Shown here: positions 1 through 7,900 of the stretch, piece by piece | How positions within the stretch are numbered: the stretch's first letter is position 1 | How the letters are laid out: every line of letters begins with the position of its first letter | Source of the DNA: Citrobacter amalonaticus | GTDB lineage: Bacteria; Pseudomonadota; Gammaproteobacteria; Enterobacterales; Enterobacteriaceae | Direction: 5' to 3' | Length of the DNA stretch: 64,000 nt | Assembly (NCBI RefSeq): GCF_002918555.1 | Contig: NZ_PQMB01000009.1 | Span: forward strand, 1 to 64,000 | Made by a program: the position numbers and the translations under genes | The notes under the pieces: model-generated | Told to the model about the DNA's origin: nothing | Database searches by the model: none | Seen by the model: only the letters and a program-made list of their open reading frames with translations

Positions 1-282
1 GCACTGGCTGAATGGGCAGAGAAACATGCAGTAAAACTGGAATTTATCCAGCCAGGTAAGCCGACGCAGAACGCTTTCATTGAGCGCTTTAACCGGACAT
101 ACCGTACAGAAATACTCGATTTTTATCTGTTCAGAACGCTGAATGAAGTGCGGGAAATCACGGAGAAATGGTTGTCAGAATATAACTGTGAACGCCCGCA
201 TGAATCACTGAACAATATGACACCGGAGGAATACCGACAGCCCCATTATTTGGCCGGGATCTCAAAAAATGCATGGAACTAA
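1..282 (+). CDS. IS3-family transposase OrfB, C-terminal 93 residues (cut by window edge)
   Basis: The reading frame is open from the first base to a TAA at 280-282. It encodes the end of an IS3-family DDE integrase-type transposase. The motif QPGKPTQNAFIERFNRTYR carries the last catalytic Glu of the DDE triad, and the ending NCERPHESLNNMTPEEYR is typical of OrfB. Catalysis of insertion-sequence transposition is known for the family. The N-terminal part lies outside the window, so I cannot say whether the element is complete. It probably marks the left edge of the virulence region. Confidence 0.85.
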   Translation, partial: ALAEWAEKHAVKLEFIQPGKPTQNAFIERFNRTYRTEILDFYLFRTLNEVREITEKWLSEYNCERPHESLNNMTPEEYRQPHYLAGISKNAWN

Positions 283-302
283 AACGGGTCTATTTACAGG
301 AG

Positions 303-440
303 CAGCCTAAAGTCTCAAAAATCTTGACATTACAGTACGATAAGAATCTTTATTTGCTTGAATATAATGAAGAAAACCGGCGTTATCAGGGGAAATACAA
401 CGAAGGCAGTCCCGAATCGGGACTGCCTGTTTCCGGTTAG
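303..440 (+). pseudogene. Fragment of a second transposase (ISNCY-like)
   Basis: A short frame directly after the IS3 transposase reads KVSKILTLQYDKNLYLLEY and then NEENRRYQGKY up to a TAG at 438-440. The pattern LTLQYD..LYLLE..EEN.R resembles the region after the catalytic core of ISNCY/integrase-like transposases. This is family recognition from memory, not a search. No start codon or catalytic domain is present, so it is a remnant. It abuts the IS3 transposase end, suggesting that one element inserted into or deleted the other. Confidence 0.45.
404..428. terminator. Perfect 12-bp inverted repeat, terminator-like
   Basis: AGGCAGTCCCGA and its exact reverse complement are separated by a single A. 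On the minus strand it lies just past the stop of the tcB remnant (437-439), where a terminator of a toxin gene would be expected. No good U-run follows on either strand, so its terminator role is uncertain. Confidence 0.4.
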
Positions 441-535
441 TCAGACAGCGTGTCGCTCTCGTCTTCACTCACGTTTTTCCAACTGTTAAGAAAAACCCTC
501 ATGGGTTTATCTTTAACGCCCTCCGGAGCAGCCAC
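437..535 (-). pseudogene. Shrunken remnant of a tcB 3' end
   Basis: The minus-strand frame reads KPMRVFLNSWKNVSEDESD and ends in a stop. Two separated parts of the intact TcB C-terminus are recognisable: FLNSWK followed by VS, and the final VSEDE.DT. The matching bases also agree: plus-strand 475-500 resembles 3735-3760, and 449-476 resembles 3578-3605. About 45 residues between the two blocks are missing. I infer a second tcB copy once lay downstream of tcC and was deleted, perhaps with the adjacent IS elements. It cannot make a functional protein. Confidence 0.5.
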
Positions 536-611
536 TTTTGAGCAAAACTATTATCCAGGGTAAGGTTTTTATCTTAAAGGTTATATTTTTAAGACATAAA
601 ATTATAGTAGT

Positions 612-3488
612 TTAACTAAAAGCATTGACCCTTGTCAGACTTCTTTTAATCTTGACGCCTTCTGCTGGTTTGGTTGTTGTAAAGAGCCCCTCCTTGGCAA
701 AGAATGATATTTTTCCGCTGCTTTTACCTTTAGTTAACTTTTCATTTTTTAGATTGATTGTTTCGTAATCTTTTTTTCCGTAAAATAATGTCTGACCAAG
801 ATATCCATATACACTGCCTTCTGCTCTTCCTTTTTGTAAATTCATTAATTCACGCTCTAATGAACCTGCAAGAGAATTTTTAAAGTCGCCTCTGCTTTCC
901 AGAACTAAACTCAGTCTATCTTGGGGGGTTTTAACCTTTTTTCCGATGACAATACCATCACTTTTTCCTTCGGAACTATGGCAGGTACTGACTTTTATTA
1001 TAGCTCCCTCAGGTAAGTTGAATTTATTCACCAACGTCCGAGCCACACTACTTGCACTGAAACTATAATCTTCTCCTTCTACAAAATCCGAATGGAAATT
1101 ACTATCAGCAGGTAAACCATGTGCATTTATTATCAAATGATCATCACTGCCCATGCTGCTTAAATCATTTGTAGTGTTCTGCAATAACCTTTCCTTAATG
1201 TCTCTATGTTTCTTTAGAATATTACGTCCTTTTATTGTGTTAAAGAATTCATCTACACTTGACGAAAAGCTCATATAGGTAGAGATAGAAGGTTCATTGT
1301 CTGTTACTGTGATAAGATCACTTTTTCCTTTTTTTTCTCTGTAAATGTTAGCATTTACTAGCCTTGATATTCTATTCGGGTGATTGTGAGGGAAATAAAC
1401 AAATCTTTTCCCTGATGCCAGACCAGAATTATCGAATAACGTAACAGGATTATTTTTCACCATGCTGAACAGATTAACCCCGTCCACAGTTCCAGCTGGG
1501 TCTGCACTTAGCCAGCGACCCGCCCACGGCTGGTAGTACCGGTAACCGTAATAATACAGCCCCGTCGCGTCACGCTCCTTGCCCGAGTAGCGGACGGTTT
1601 TGTAGTCCGCCTCCGCCGCGCTGCGTGCACCCCACACCGCCGTGCCGCCGTACGGATAGTATTCCTCCATGCTAATAACGTTACCAGCGCCGTCCAGCTC
1701 CAGCTGGCTGCTGCCCGTCAGGTTGTCGTAGCTGTAACGTACCTGGTCATTGCTGATATTTTCCGGTCTTCCGCTTTCCCAGTGCAATACCCGCACCTGT
1801 GCCCAGCCAGCTTCACCCACGGTAATCACCTGCAGGCTCTCCGTTTCCGTATTGCCGGTCTTTGTTGTACGCAGTTCCAGTCCCGGCAGATACAGCACCC
1901 GCTGCGTCTGCGTGCTGCTGCCTGTTTTCTGCACGCTGACCTTCAGGACGCGCTGACTATCTGCGTCATAGCGGTAGCTCTCCCTGTCATCTGTAATGCC
2001 ATCTCGCACCACCGGTGTCACCTTCAGTAGCTCGTTGCGCGGGGTCCAGATCAGGTTCTGTCCCGGCTGCAGCTGTTTCTGCTGGCCGCCAGCTGTGAAC
2101 AGCGCGTCCACGTCCGACTGATTTTCCGTAAGTGTGCTCAGTACGCCGCGGTTACTGCGGTCGCTGATGGTTATGTCAGTAGTATAATTATTGCCTGTGG
2201 CAGGTGAGCTGTGTCGTACCTGCATCAGGTTGCCGGCGCTGTCGTAAGTGTAAGTGCGGGTGTAGCTGGTATATGCAGTGCTGTCGGTGGGGAGAGGAAC
2301 GGTGGTGGCCGGTAAGCTGCTGCCATGCTGACCGGCGTTTGCCATCTCGCGTCCGGTGGCGCTGAGCAGCTGGTACAGGCTGTCATAGATATATGTGTTT
2401 TCGGGCACCACTTTCTGGTTGCGCCAGAAGCGGGTCTCTTCTGCGTCATTGCTGATTTTCAGCACGTTGCCCACCGGGTCGTACTCATAGCGAAGGTCCT
2501 GCAGGACCTTTGCTCCGGAAGCGTGTCCGGCCAGGCGCTCCGTTTTAATCCCGACCAGACGCTGCGTCTCCGGCTCGTACGTGTATGTGGTCACCACACC
2601 GTTACCGTGCGCCTCACGCAGCTTTTGCCCGCCGGCCGAGTACGTTATGGAAGCCACGATAACCTGCTCCGTACCACCCTTCAGGGTCAGCCAGCTGCCC
2701 GACAGCTGTCCCGCCACGTCATACGCCACCCGCTGCTGGTTCCCTTTGGCATCGGTGGTGGACAGCACTGCCCCGGTGGCGTCGGTGGTGGACAGGGTGC
2801 TGTATGTTCCGGCGCTGAGCAGGTTATTCCAGGCGGACGCATTCTCACCCTGCCAGTCGGCCACGACATCAGGGTTGTCCGCGTCCTTCAGCAGACGGCG
2901 GGTGACGGACAGCGGGACGCCGGTCAGGGCCACACTGTCGGTCTGCACCAGCCCGGCAGTATCGTAATGGCTGATGCACTGGCCAACAAGGTTAAGCGCC
3001 TTCTCCTCTGCAGAGTTGCCAGCCCATACGAAACGCTCCGTTATACGGACATCTTTGCCGGCAACCTGTTCGGTCACGCTCACCGGACGGCCCGGCAGAC
3101 TGGCGTCCTCATACTGCCAGGTTCGGGTTACCGCCTGGCTTCGGTACTCAGACCCGTCGTCGGTGGTGCTGATATTGCTGACCGCGATGAAGGGTCGGCC
3201 TGCGGCATCGTTCAGAGCCACAGTGATGCCGTTATCCACACCGTGCGAGCGCAGAACGTTGCCGGTCAGGTCCGTAATATACGTGAAGTTCGCTAGTCCG
3301 GCGTCGTGCAGGCGCTGGTCGGCGCTGCACGTCAGAAAACCGCTGGCATCATACCGGTGGCGGGTGATGAGCTCACTGGTAACGTCCGGGGTATCCGGAT
3401 GGCGGTGGTACGCGATATCGCGCACGGTCAGACCGCGGTTGTCGAGGACCGCGACCGAAGGGGTCTGGCTGAACAGAGCTGTGCTCAT
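612..3488 (-). CDS. tccC/sepC-like: TcC-type RHS toxin subunit with a variable C-terminal effector
   Basis: 958 residues, the last gene of the Tc operon. Residues 1 to about 690 are RHS/YD repeats ending in the RHS core (YSGKERDATGLYYYGYRYY about 634-652, then DPAG and the NLFSMVKNNPV...DNSGL boundary ending at residue 690). In this family TcB and TcC form a closed cocoon, and TcC cleaves itself at that boundary to free the effector; Asp663 and Asp686 are in the conserved places. Residues 691-958 are the hypervariable effector, lysine-rich and AT-richer than the rest. The effector shows LIINAHG (His790) and IKVSTCHS (Cys836), the spacing and setting of a clan CD cysteine protease dyad; this assignment is inference. 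GGAG upstream of the ATG supports the start. Confidence 0.93.
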   Translation of the reverse strand: MSTALFSQTPSVAVLDNRGLTVRDIAYHRHPDTPDVTSELITRHRYDASGFLTCSADQRLHDAGLANFTYITDLTGNVLRSHGVDNGITVALNDAAGRPFIAVSNISTTDDGSEYRSQAVTRTWQYEDASLPGRPVSVTEQVAGKDVRITERFVWAGNSAEEKALNLVGQCISHYDTAGLVQTDSVALTGVPLSVTRRLLKDADNPDVVADWQGENASAWNNLLSAGTYSTLSTTDATGAVLSTTDAKGNQQRVAYDVAGQLSGSWLTLKGGTEQVIVASITYSAGGQKLREAHGNGVVTTYTYEPETQRLVGIKTERLAGHASGAKVLQDLRYEYDPVGNVLKISNDAEETRFWRNQKVVPENTYIYDSLYQLLSATGREMANAGQHGSSLPATTVPLPTDSTAYTSYTRTYTYDSAGNLMQVRHSSPATGNNYTTDITISDRSNRGVLSTLTENQSDVDALFTAGGQQKQLQPGQNLIWTPRNELLKVTPVVRDGITDDRESYRYDADSQRVLKVSVQKTGSSTQTQRVLYLPGLELRTTKTGNTETESLQVITVGEAGWAQVRVLHWESGRPENISNDQVRYSYDNLTGSSQLELDGAGNVISMEEYYPYGGTAVWGARSAAEADYKTVRYSGKERDATGLYYYGYRYYQPWAGRWLSADPAGTVDGVNLFSMVKNNPVTLFDNSGLASGKRFVYFPHNHPNRISRLVNANIYREKKGKSDLITVTDNEPSISTYMSFSSSVDEFFNTIKGRNILKKHRDIKERLLQNTTNDLSSMGSDDHLIINAHGLPADSNFHSDFVEGEDYSFSASSVARTLVNKFNLPEGAIIKVSTCHSSEGKSDGIVIGKKVKTPQDRLSLVLESRGDFKNSLAGSLERELMNLQKGRAEGSVYGYLGQTLFYGKKDYETINLKNEKLTKGKSSGKISFFAKEGLFTTTKPAEGVKIKRSLTRVNAFS

Positions 3489-3524
3489 GAGGGAATTATC
3501 TCCGTGCTTTATACAGTGAAAAGA

Positions 3525-3543
3525 CCGGCAGCCTGGCTGCCGG
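3525..3543 (-). terminator. Hairpin between tcB and tcC
   Basis: CCGGCAG and CTGCCGG are separated by five bases. On the minus (coding) strand the hairpin is followed by TCTTTTC. It lies between the tcB stop (3563) and the tcC start (3488), so it could act as a partial terminator or mRNA stabiliser that sets how much TcC is made relative to TcB. Confidence 0.5.
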
Positions 3544-3562
3544 TGCAGGTTTGTCGTTGCGA

Positions 3563-6500
3563 TCAGCGTGTTTCTTCAGCGGTGTCGTTCTCGTCCTCGC
3601 TTACCACAAACCACGGGGTGTAAAGGTTGCGGCGAAGCCCGCCCTTCGCTGTCTGCACCTGATACTCGCGGCCGACCGGATCGTAAAAGTGGATGTCGGC
3701 ATACAGATCCCGACGGGCGCAGTCGTCGCTGACGTATTTCCAGCTGTTCAGGAAATACGGTTGGTACGAGCGGACTGGCTGTCCTTTATTGTCGTACTCC
3801 GCCCGCCCGGTGACTGCCCAGCGCGATGTTGTGGTCACCGTGGCGGGAGTGCTGTCCGATCCGGCGACCAGGGAGCCATTATCAGCCCGCTGCCACGCCT
3901 CTCCGTCAGCCTGGCGGACTGCCGCCTGCAGTAACCGGCCAAAACCGTCGCTGAACGTCACCTGCTGCCGGATTTGCTGCGCACTGTCGCTGTCGTAGCG
4001 GTCCGTGATCAGCGTTATCACGTGCGGCGGCAGTTTTTCCGCGTTATCACGTGTCCAGCTGTCAGGCACATACACCAGACACTGTGCCAGAGGAAGCGGT
4101 GCAGCAAGCGCCAGCGCAGCGTCAGCATCTTCAGGAATGTCCACTGCTGCATCACTGTAGCCTGTTGCCACACCACGTTCCGTGCCGCTGAAGCGCAGTG
4201 AGGTGACCCGTCCCAGCGCATCCATTGTAACCGCCTGCACGTTACCGTTCGCATCGGTCACACTCTTCGGGGTCAGAAAACGCCAGTCATACTGCGCGGT
4301 GGTGGTTAGTCCGGCTGAATTTTCCAGCGTTGTTATCACGCTGTCATACGCATCGCGGGTAACCTGTACGGCTCCGGTGAGCAGGTTTTGCCGGAACGAC
4401 ACCGGGAGCCAGAAGTGCTCAGCCGTGGCATACGAGGCATATCCCTGCCGGACCGTCCACAGGGTACGGTCTGACTCGCCCGTCCGGGGGAAAAGGTATC
4501 CGGACTTACAGTATCCTGCGGACATCAGCACGTCTTCAGGAAGATTATCTGACAGCGCATTCCTGGTATCCTCATCAAGCACCGCGGTTTCGCTAAAGGC
4601 CTGCAGGGGCGGAAAAGCCGGTGCCCCTTCCGCCACGTCGCCCTGCGCGTCCAGATACCGGATTTGCTGCTGTCCGACGAAAGTAAATTCTTTCCCGTCC
4701 CCGACGGGACTGTCACTGCCCAGCAGGGATTCCAGCGTCAGGCCTCCGGCCGGTAAGTCACTTTCCGTAAGGGTAATGACATCGCTGCGTGAGGCATCGG
4801 CCAGCCCCGGCAGCCAGACGCCCGCAGCCATATCCTTCAGGGTATGCCATCGGGTCTGCTGTAGCGTCAGGCGCAGGCTCAACTGCTGTTCATCAAAGCT
4901 GGCAGCAAACAGTCCGTCAGGCAGCATGTCGGGGTAAGGGCTGGCGAACTGGCGGCGGCGTGGGTAGCTGATGCTTACCTGCCGCAATGGCTGGCCGTAC
5001 TCATCACGGGACAACAGTACCTGTTGGCTGCACTGCGGATCACTGTTGACCCGTTCGTAAAGGTACGTCCGGTTTTCCACAACGGACGGCCAGACGACCG
5101 GATATGCGCCAGCCTCCACAACCAGCCGCACCTGTGGACGGTTTTCCGTGACGGTGTAAGGCACCCCTGCCTGGCTGCTTTCATCTGCACCATATAACTC
5201 AGTGCGCAGCAGCAGGCCTTTCAGTCCCCGGTTCAGCCAGAATGTGGTGGTGTCATCCGGGGTGCATACCTTCTCGTCATCACCACAGCCCGTGGTGAAG
5301 CGTGAGGAGAAGCCGGTAAAGGCGACTGTGTCCCCTGTCCAGTACCCGTCCGGCAGCAGCGCATCGACCGCTGGCACCCCTGTCGCGTACCAGCTGCGGC
5401 TGACTGCAGGAAAACAGATGTCCCCTGACGCCCCCTGACCGGCCACGGTTTCAGCGTCACTCACCTCCACTAAACCAAATCCGCGGAATTCCCGCTCCCG
5501 CCCATCCCAGGCGCCGTGCCGGTAGCATGTGGTACTGACCAGCCGGTTGCCCGTGATTTCATCCGTCACTTCCGTACGCGAAAGTATGTGCAGCGCAAAC
5601 GGCAGCCAGCTGATCGGGACGGATTTACCTGCCGCCTCTGCTTCTGCCTTCTCATCCAGCCAGAACTGCGCTGAACTGCGGTAAGACAGAGCATAGTTTG
5701 CCCCCATGCCGTTGTTCATCCCGCTCAGCAGCCATGACTTATCCCTGGACAGGTGACAGACCCAGCTGCGCGGTACCGGATGCGGTACCGTCAGCACCAG
5801 GCTGGCCACGCCCAGCCCCTGAATATCCGCCAGCTGCAGGCTGCAGGTGTGGTCATAGCGCACGCCGTCCGGCAGGTTCACGCTGAACGGTTCGGCAAAA
5901 CAATTACCGCTCTGGTTGATATACACCTCCAGCCGGTCACTCTGCGCATAAATCAGGTCAGTGGTGCCGGATCCATCAAGGTCTGCCAGATACAGCTGCT
6001 CAGGGTTAAACGTGGCGACCGGCTGGCTGAAACCCGGAAGGCTCACCGGCAGACCAAAGCGACCATGGCCCAGATTCGGCCAGTAGCGTACCCCTGTTGC
6101 CCGTACTTCCACCAGATGTTGCTGGCCACTACCGGCCATATCGCTGAAGGCGACCAAAATCCGTGCGTCCGTGCCCGGCACGGGGAGCGTAATGCCCGCC
6201 GACTGCAGGGTATTCTGCGCCTTCATCCAGCCATCACCGAGACCGGCGTAAAAGCGCACGCTTTTCGGTCCGATAAGCGTCAGGTCTGCCAGGCCTGAAC
6301 CGGTGATATCGACCAGCAGCGCGCGCGGACTGGCGAATTCCACCGGCAGGGCGGAAAGCGGGGTGAAAGGGCGCAACCCCCGCCCCGGGGCGTGCTCATA
6401 ACAGCCTGATGCGCCCGGCGCGGCGACTATCCACTCCAGATAACCATCGCCGTTCAGGTCGGCCAGAATACCGCCTTCCCTCAGGGCGGGAATGGAGGAC

Positions 6501-7849
6501 AGGGGCGTCGCTTTTTTCCAGGTCACCGCATCGGGGGCATCCCCCGCCTGTCTTACCGGCGCCCGGTACCACCATGCACCACCGTCCTGATACAGGATAC
6601 CGGCAATGCCATCCCCGTTAAGGTCAACCAGCTGGTACGGCTGAAGCAGGTTCATTTTTACCAGGTCATCCCTCTGCTGCCAGTCAGCGGCACTGGTTCT
6701 TGGTGGCGTGAAGTTCTGCCAGCCAAACGTCAGCGGTGGCAGGCTGCATACCTTACCATCCGGCTCATACGCCACCTGTTGCACCCTTTTCAGGGTGGTG
6801 ACAGACGGCGTTTCGTTATATTCCAGCCGCAGACATGACACGAGTTGCGGAGAGTCATTCTCTCTTTCCTCTCCTGACAGTGCGGTGATACGGTGAAACA
6901 TCAGTAACTGACGGCAGAGGCGCCGCGTGCGCACCTCAAATCCATACTCATAGCCGGAAAAGCAGTCCTGCCGGCATAACCAGCTCCCGCTGCCGGGTGT
7001 CAGCCATTGCGGTGCGCTGGCCACGACATTACCGCGCTCACCGTAATCCATCACCAGGATGAACAGCCAGTCCGTGTCTTCCGGCTCATCTGTAAGGCCG
7101 GGAAGCGTCCGGCTGGCTTTTTTGTTACCGTACCAGGCTGCTACGGGATAGCGTTGTGCTGTGGCATCCGGGTGAGCCGTTTTTTCTGTTGTGTCACAGT
7201 CTGTTTCATCCTCAGCACGATACTGCCAGTAAATCTGCTCGCCGGTCGGTGACACCGACGATTCAGTCAGCCAGACGGCCGTCTGTGACGCATCGGCTGG
7301 ATTAACAATACGTGCCTGCGGGTTACGGCCCAGCAGCTGTACCTGACCATCCGACTCATATATCACCCAGAAGTCCGTCCCCGCCCCCCCTTCAGGCACC
7401 CAGTGTTCCGTCCGGCTGAAGGTGGTTTCCGTCCTTGAGCGGTAAGCGTTTACGGTAAAACGTTCTGTCAGATTCACACCCAGCAGCGTGGTGGCCATGC
7501 GGGTTTCCGGCTTGCCGCTGGCGGTCAGCACCGGAGCCAGCACCTCACCGTCCGGGCCGGTATATTCATCAGTGCCGTCATACGACGGTACGCCTCTGAC
7601 CGTTCGCCGGCGAATGGCGGGCAGGTTCACCCCCCACCCCATTCCGAACGTCCCGTTGCCGCTGCGGCTGTGATAGCCAAGCGCCAGCGAGGGCGCATAC
7701 CCTCTTCCAGTGCTGATCGGCAGCGGGATGCTCAGCGTAGCGGCTCCGTCCGGACCAGCGGCGGCAATATCGCCTTTCAGGCCGTTGATGGCCCCCCCGC
7801 CTGAGGGCAGTGAGGGAGGGGTCAGACGCAGCTGTTCTGTATTTTGCAT
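3563..7849 (-). CDS. tcaC/sepB-like: TcB-type toxin subunit (SpvB/TcdB family)
   Basis: 1428 residues from the ATG at 7849, which has GGAG nine bases upstream; a longer in-frame start at 7864 lacks such a site. The N-terminus (SLPSGGGAINGLKGDIAAAG, then LSIPLPISTGRGYAPSLALGY) is the SpvB-type opening of TcB proteins. Two integrin-like calcium repeats, DLNGDGIAGILYQD and DLNGDGYLEWIV, lie near residues 410-470 and belong to the beta-propeller that docks on TcA. RHS strands follow, and the protein ends FLNSWKYVSDD...VSEDENDTAEE. With TcC it encloses the effector in a cocoon that opens on binding the TcA pore. The length is normal for the family. It lies 52 bp from tcA. Confidence 0.94.
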   Translation of the reverse strand: MQNTEQLRLTPPSLPSGGGAINGLKGDIAAAGPDGAATLSIPLPISTGRGYAPSLALGYHSRSGNGTFGMGWGVNLPAIRRRTVRGVPSYDGTDEYTGPDGEVLAPVLTASGKPETRMATTLLGVNLTERFTVNAYRSRTETTFSRTEHWVPEGGAGTDFWVIYESDGQVQLLGRNPQARIVNPADASQTAVWLTESSVSPTGEQIYWQYRAEDETDCDTTEKTAHPDATAQRYPVAAWYGNKKASRTLPGLTDEPEDTDWLFILVMDYGERGNVVASAPQWLTPGSGSWLCRQDCFSGYEYGFEVRTRRLCRQLLMFHRITALSGEERENDSPQLVSCLRLEYNETPSVTTLKRVQQVAYEPDGKVCSLPPLTFGWQNFTPPRTSAADWQQRDDLVKMNLLQPYQLVDLNGDGIAGILYQDGGAWWYRAPVRQAGDAPDAVTWKKATPLSSIPALREGGILADLNGDGYLEWIVAAPGASGCYEHAPGRGLRPFTPLSALPVEFASPRALLVDITGSGLADLTLIGPKSVRFYAGLGDGWMKAQNTLQSAGITLPVPGTDARILVAFSDMAGSGQQHLVEVRATGVRYWPNLGHGRFGLPVSLPGFSQPVATFNPEQLYLADLDGSGTTDLIYAQSDRLEVYINQSGNCFAEPFSVNLPDGVRYDHTCSLQLADIQGLGVASLVLTVPHPVPRSWVCHLSRDKSWLLSGMNNGMGANYALSYRSSAQFWLDEKAEAEAAGKSVPISWLPFALHILSRTEVTDEITGNRLVSTTCYRHGAWDGREREFRGFGLVEVSDAETVAGQGASGDICFPAVSRSWYATGVPAVDALLPDGYWTGDTVAFTGFSSRFTTGCGDDEKVCTPDDTTTFWLNRGLKGLLLRTELYGADESSQAGVPYTVTENRPQVRLVVEAGAYPVVWPSVVENRTYLYERVNSDPQCSQQVLLSRDEYGQPLRQVSISYPRRRQFASPYPDMLPDGLFAASFDEQQLSLRLTLQQTRWHTLKDMAAGVWLPGLADASRSDVITLTESDLPAGGLTLESLLGSDSPVGDGKEFTFVGQQQIRYLDAQGDVAEGAPAFPPLQAFSETAVLDEDTRNALSDNLPEDVLMSAGYCKSGYLFPRTGESDRTLWTVRQGYASYATAEHFWLPVSFRQNLLTGAVQVTRDAYDSVITTLENSAGLTTTAQYDWRFLTPKSVTDANGNVQAVTMDALGRVTSLRFSGTERGVATGYSDAAVDIPEDADAALALAAPLPLAQCLVYVPDSWTRDNAEKLPPHVITLITDRYDSDSAQQIRQQVTFSDGFGRLLQAAVRQADGEAWQRADNGSLVAGSDSTPATVTTTSRWAVTGRAEYDNKGQPVRSYQPYFLNSWKYVSDDCARRDLYADIHFYDPVGREYQVQTAKGGLRRNLYTPWFVVSEDENDTAEETR

Positions 7850-7865
7850 ATTAAAAATCTCCACA

Positions 7866-7887
7866 CAGGCTCCCGCGCGAGAGCCTG
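7866..7887 (-). terminator. Hairpin between tcA and tcB
   Basis: CAGGCTC and GAGCCTG form a seven-base stem with an eight-base loop between the tcA stop (7901) and the tcB ribosome-binding site (7859-7862). There is no U-run directly after it on the minus strand. An mRNA-stability or weak attenuation element fits best. Confidence 0.4.
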
Positions 7888-7900
7888 GTATCAGTGATAA

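Noticed and set aside
2325-3296. Long open frame of 323 codons on the plus strand inside tcC
   Set aside because: It is a shadow of the GC-rich tcC coding sequence; no ribosome-binding site, no protein-like composition, and the minus strand carries clear RHS repeats.
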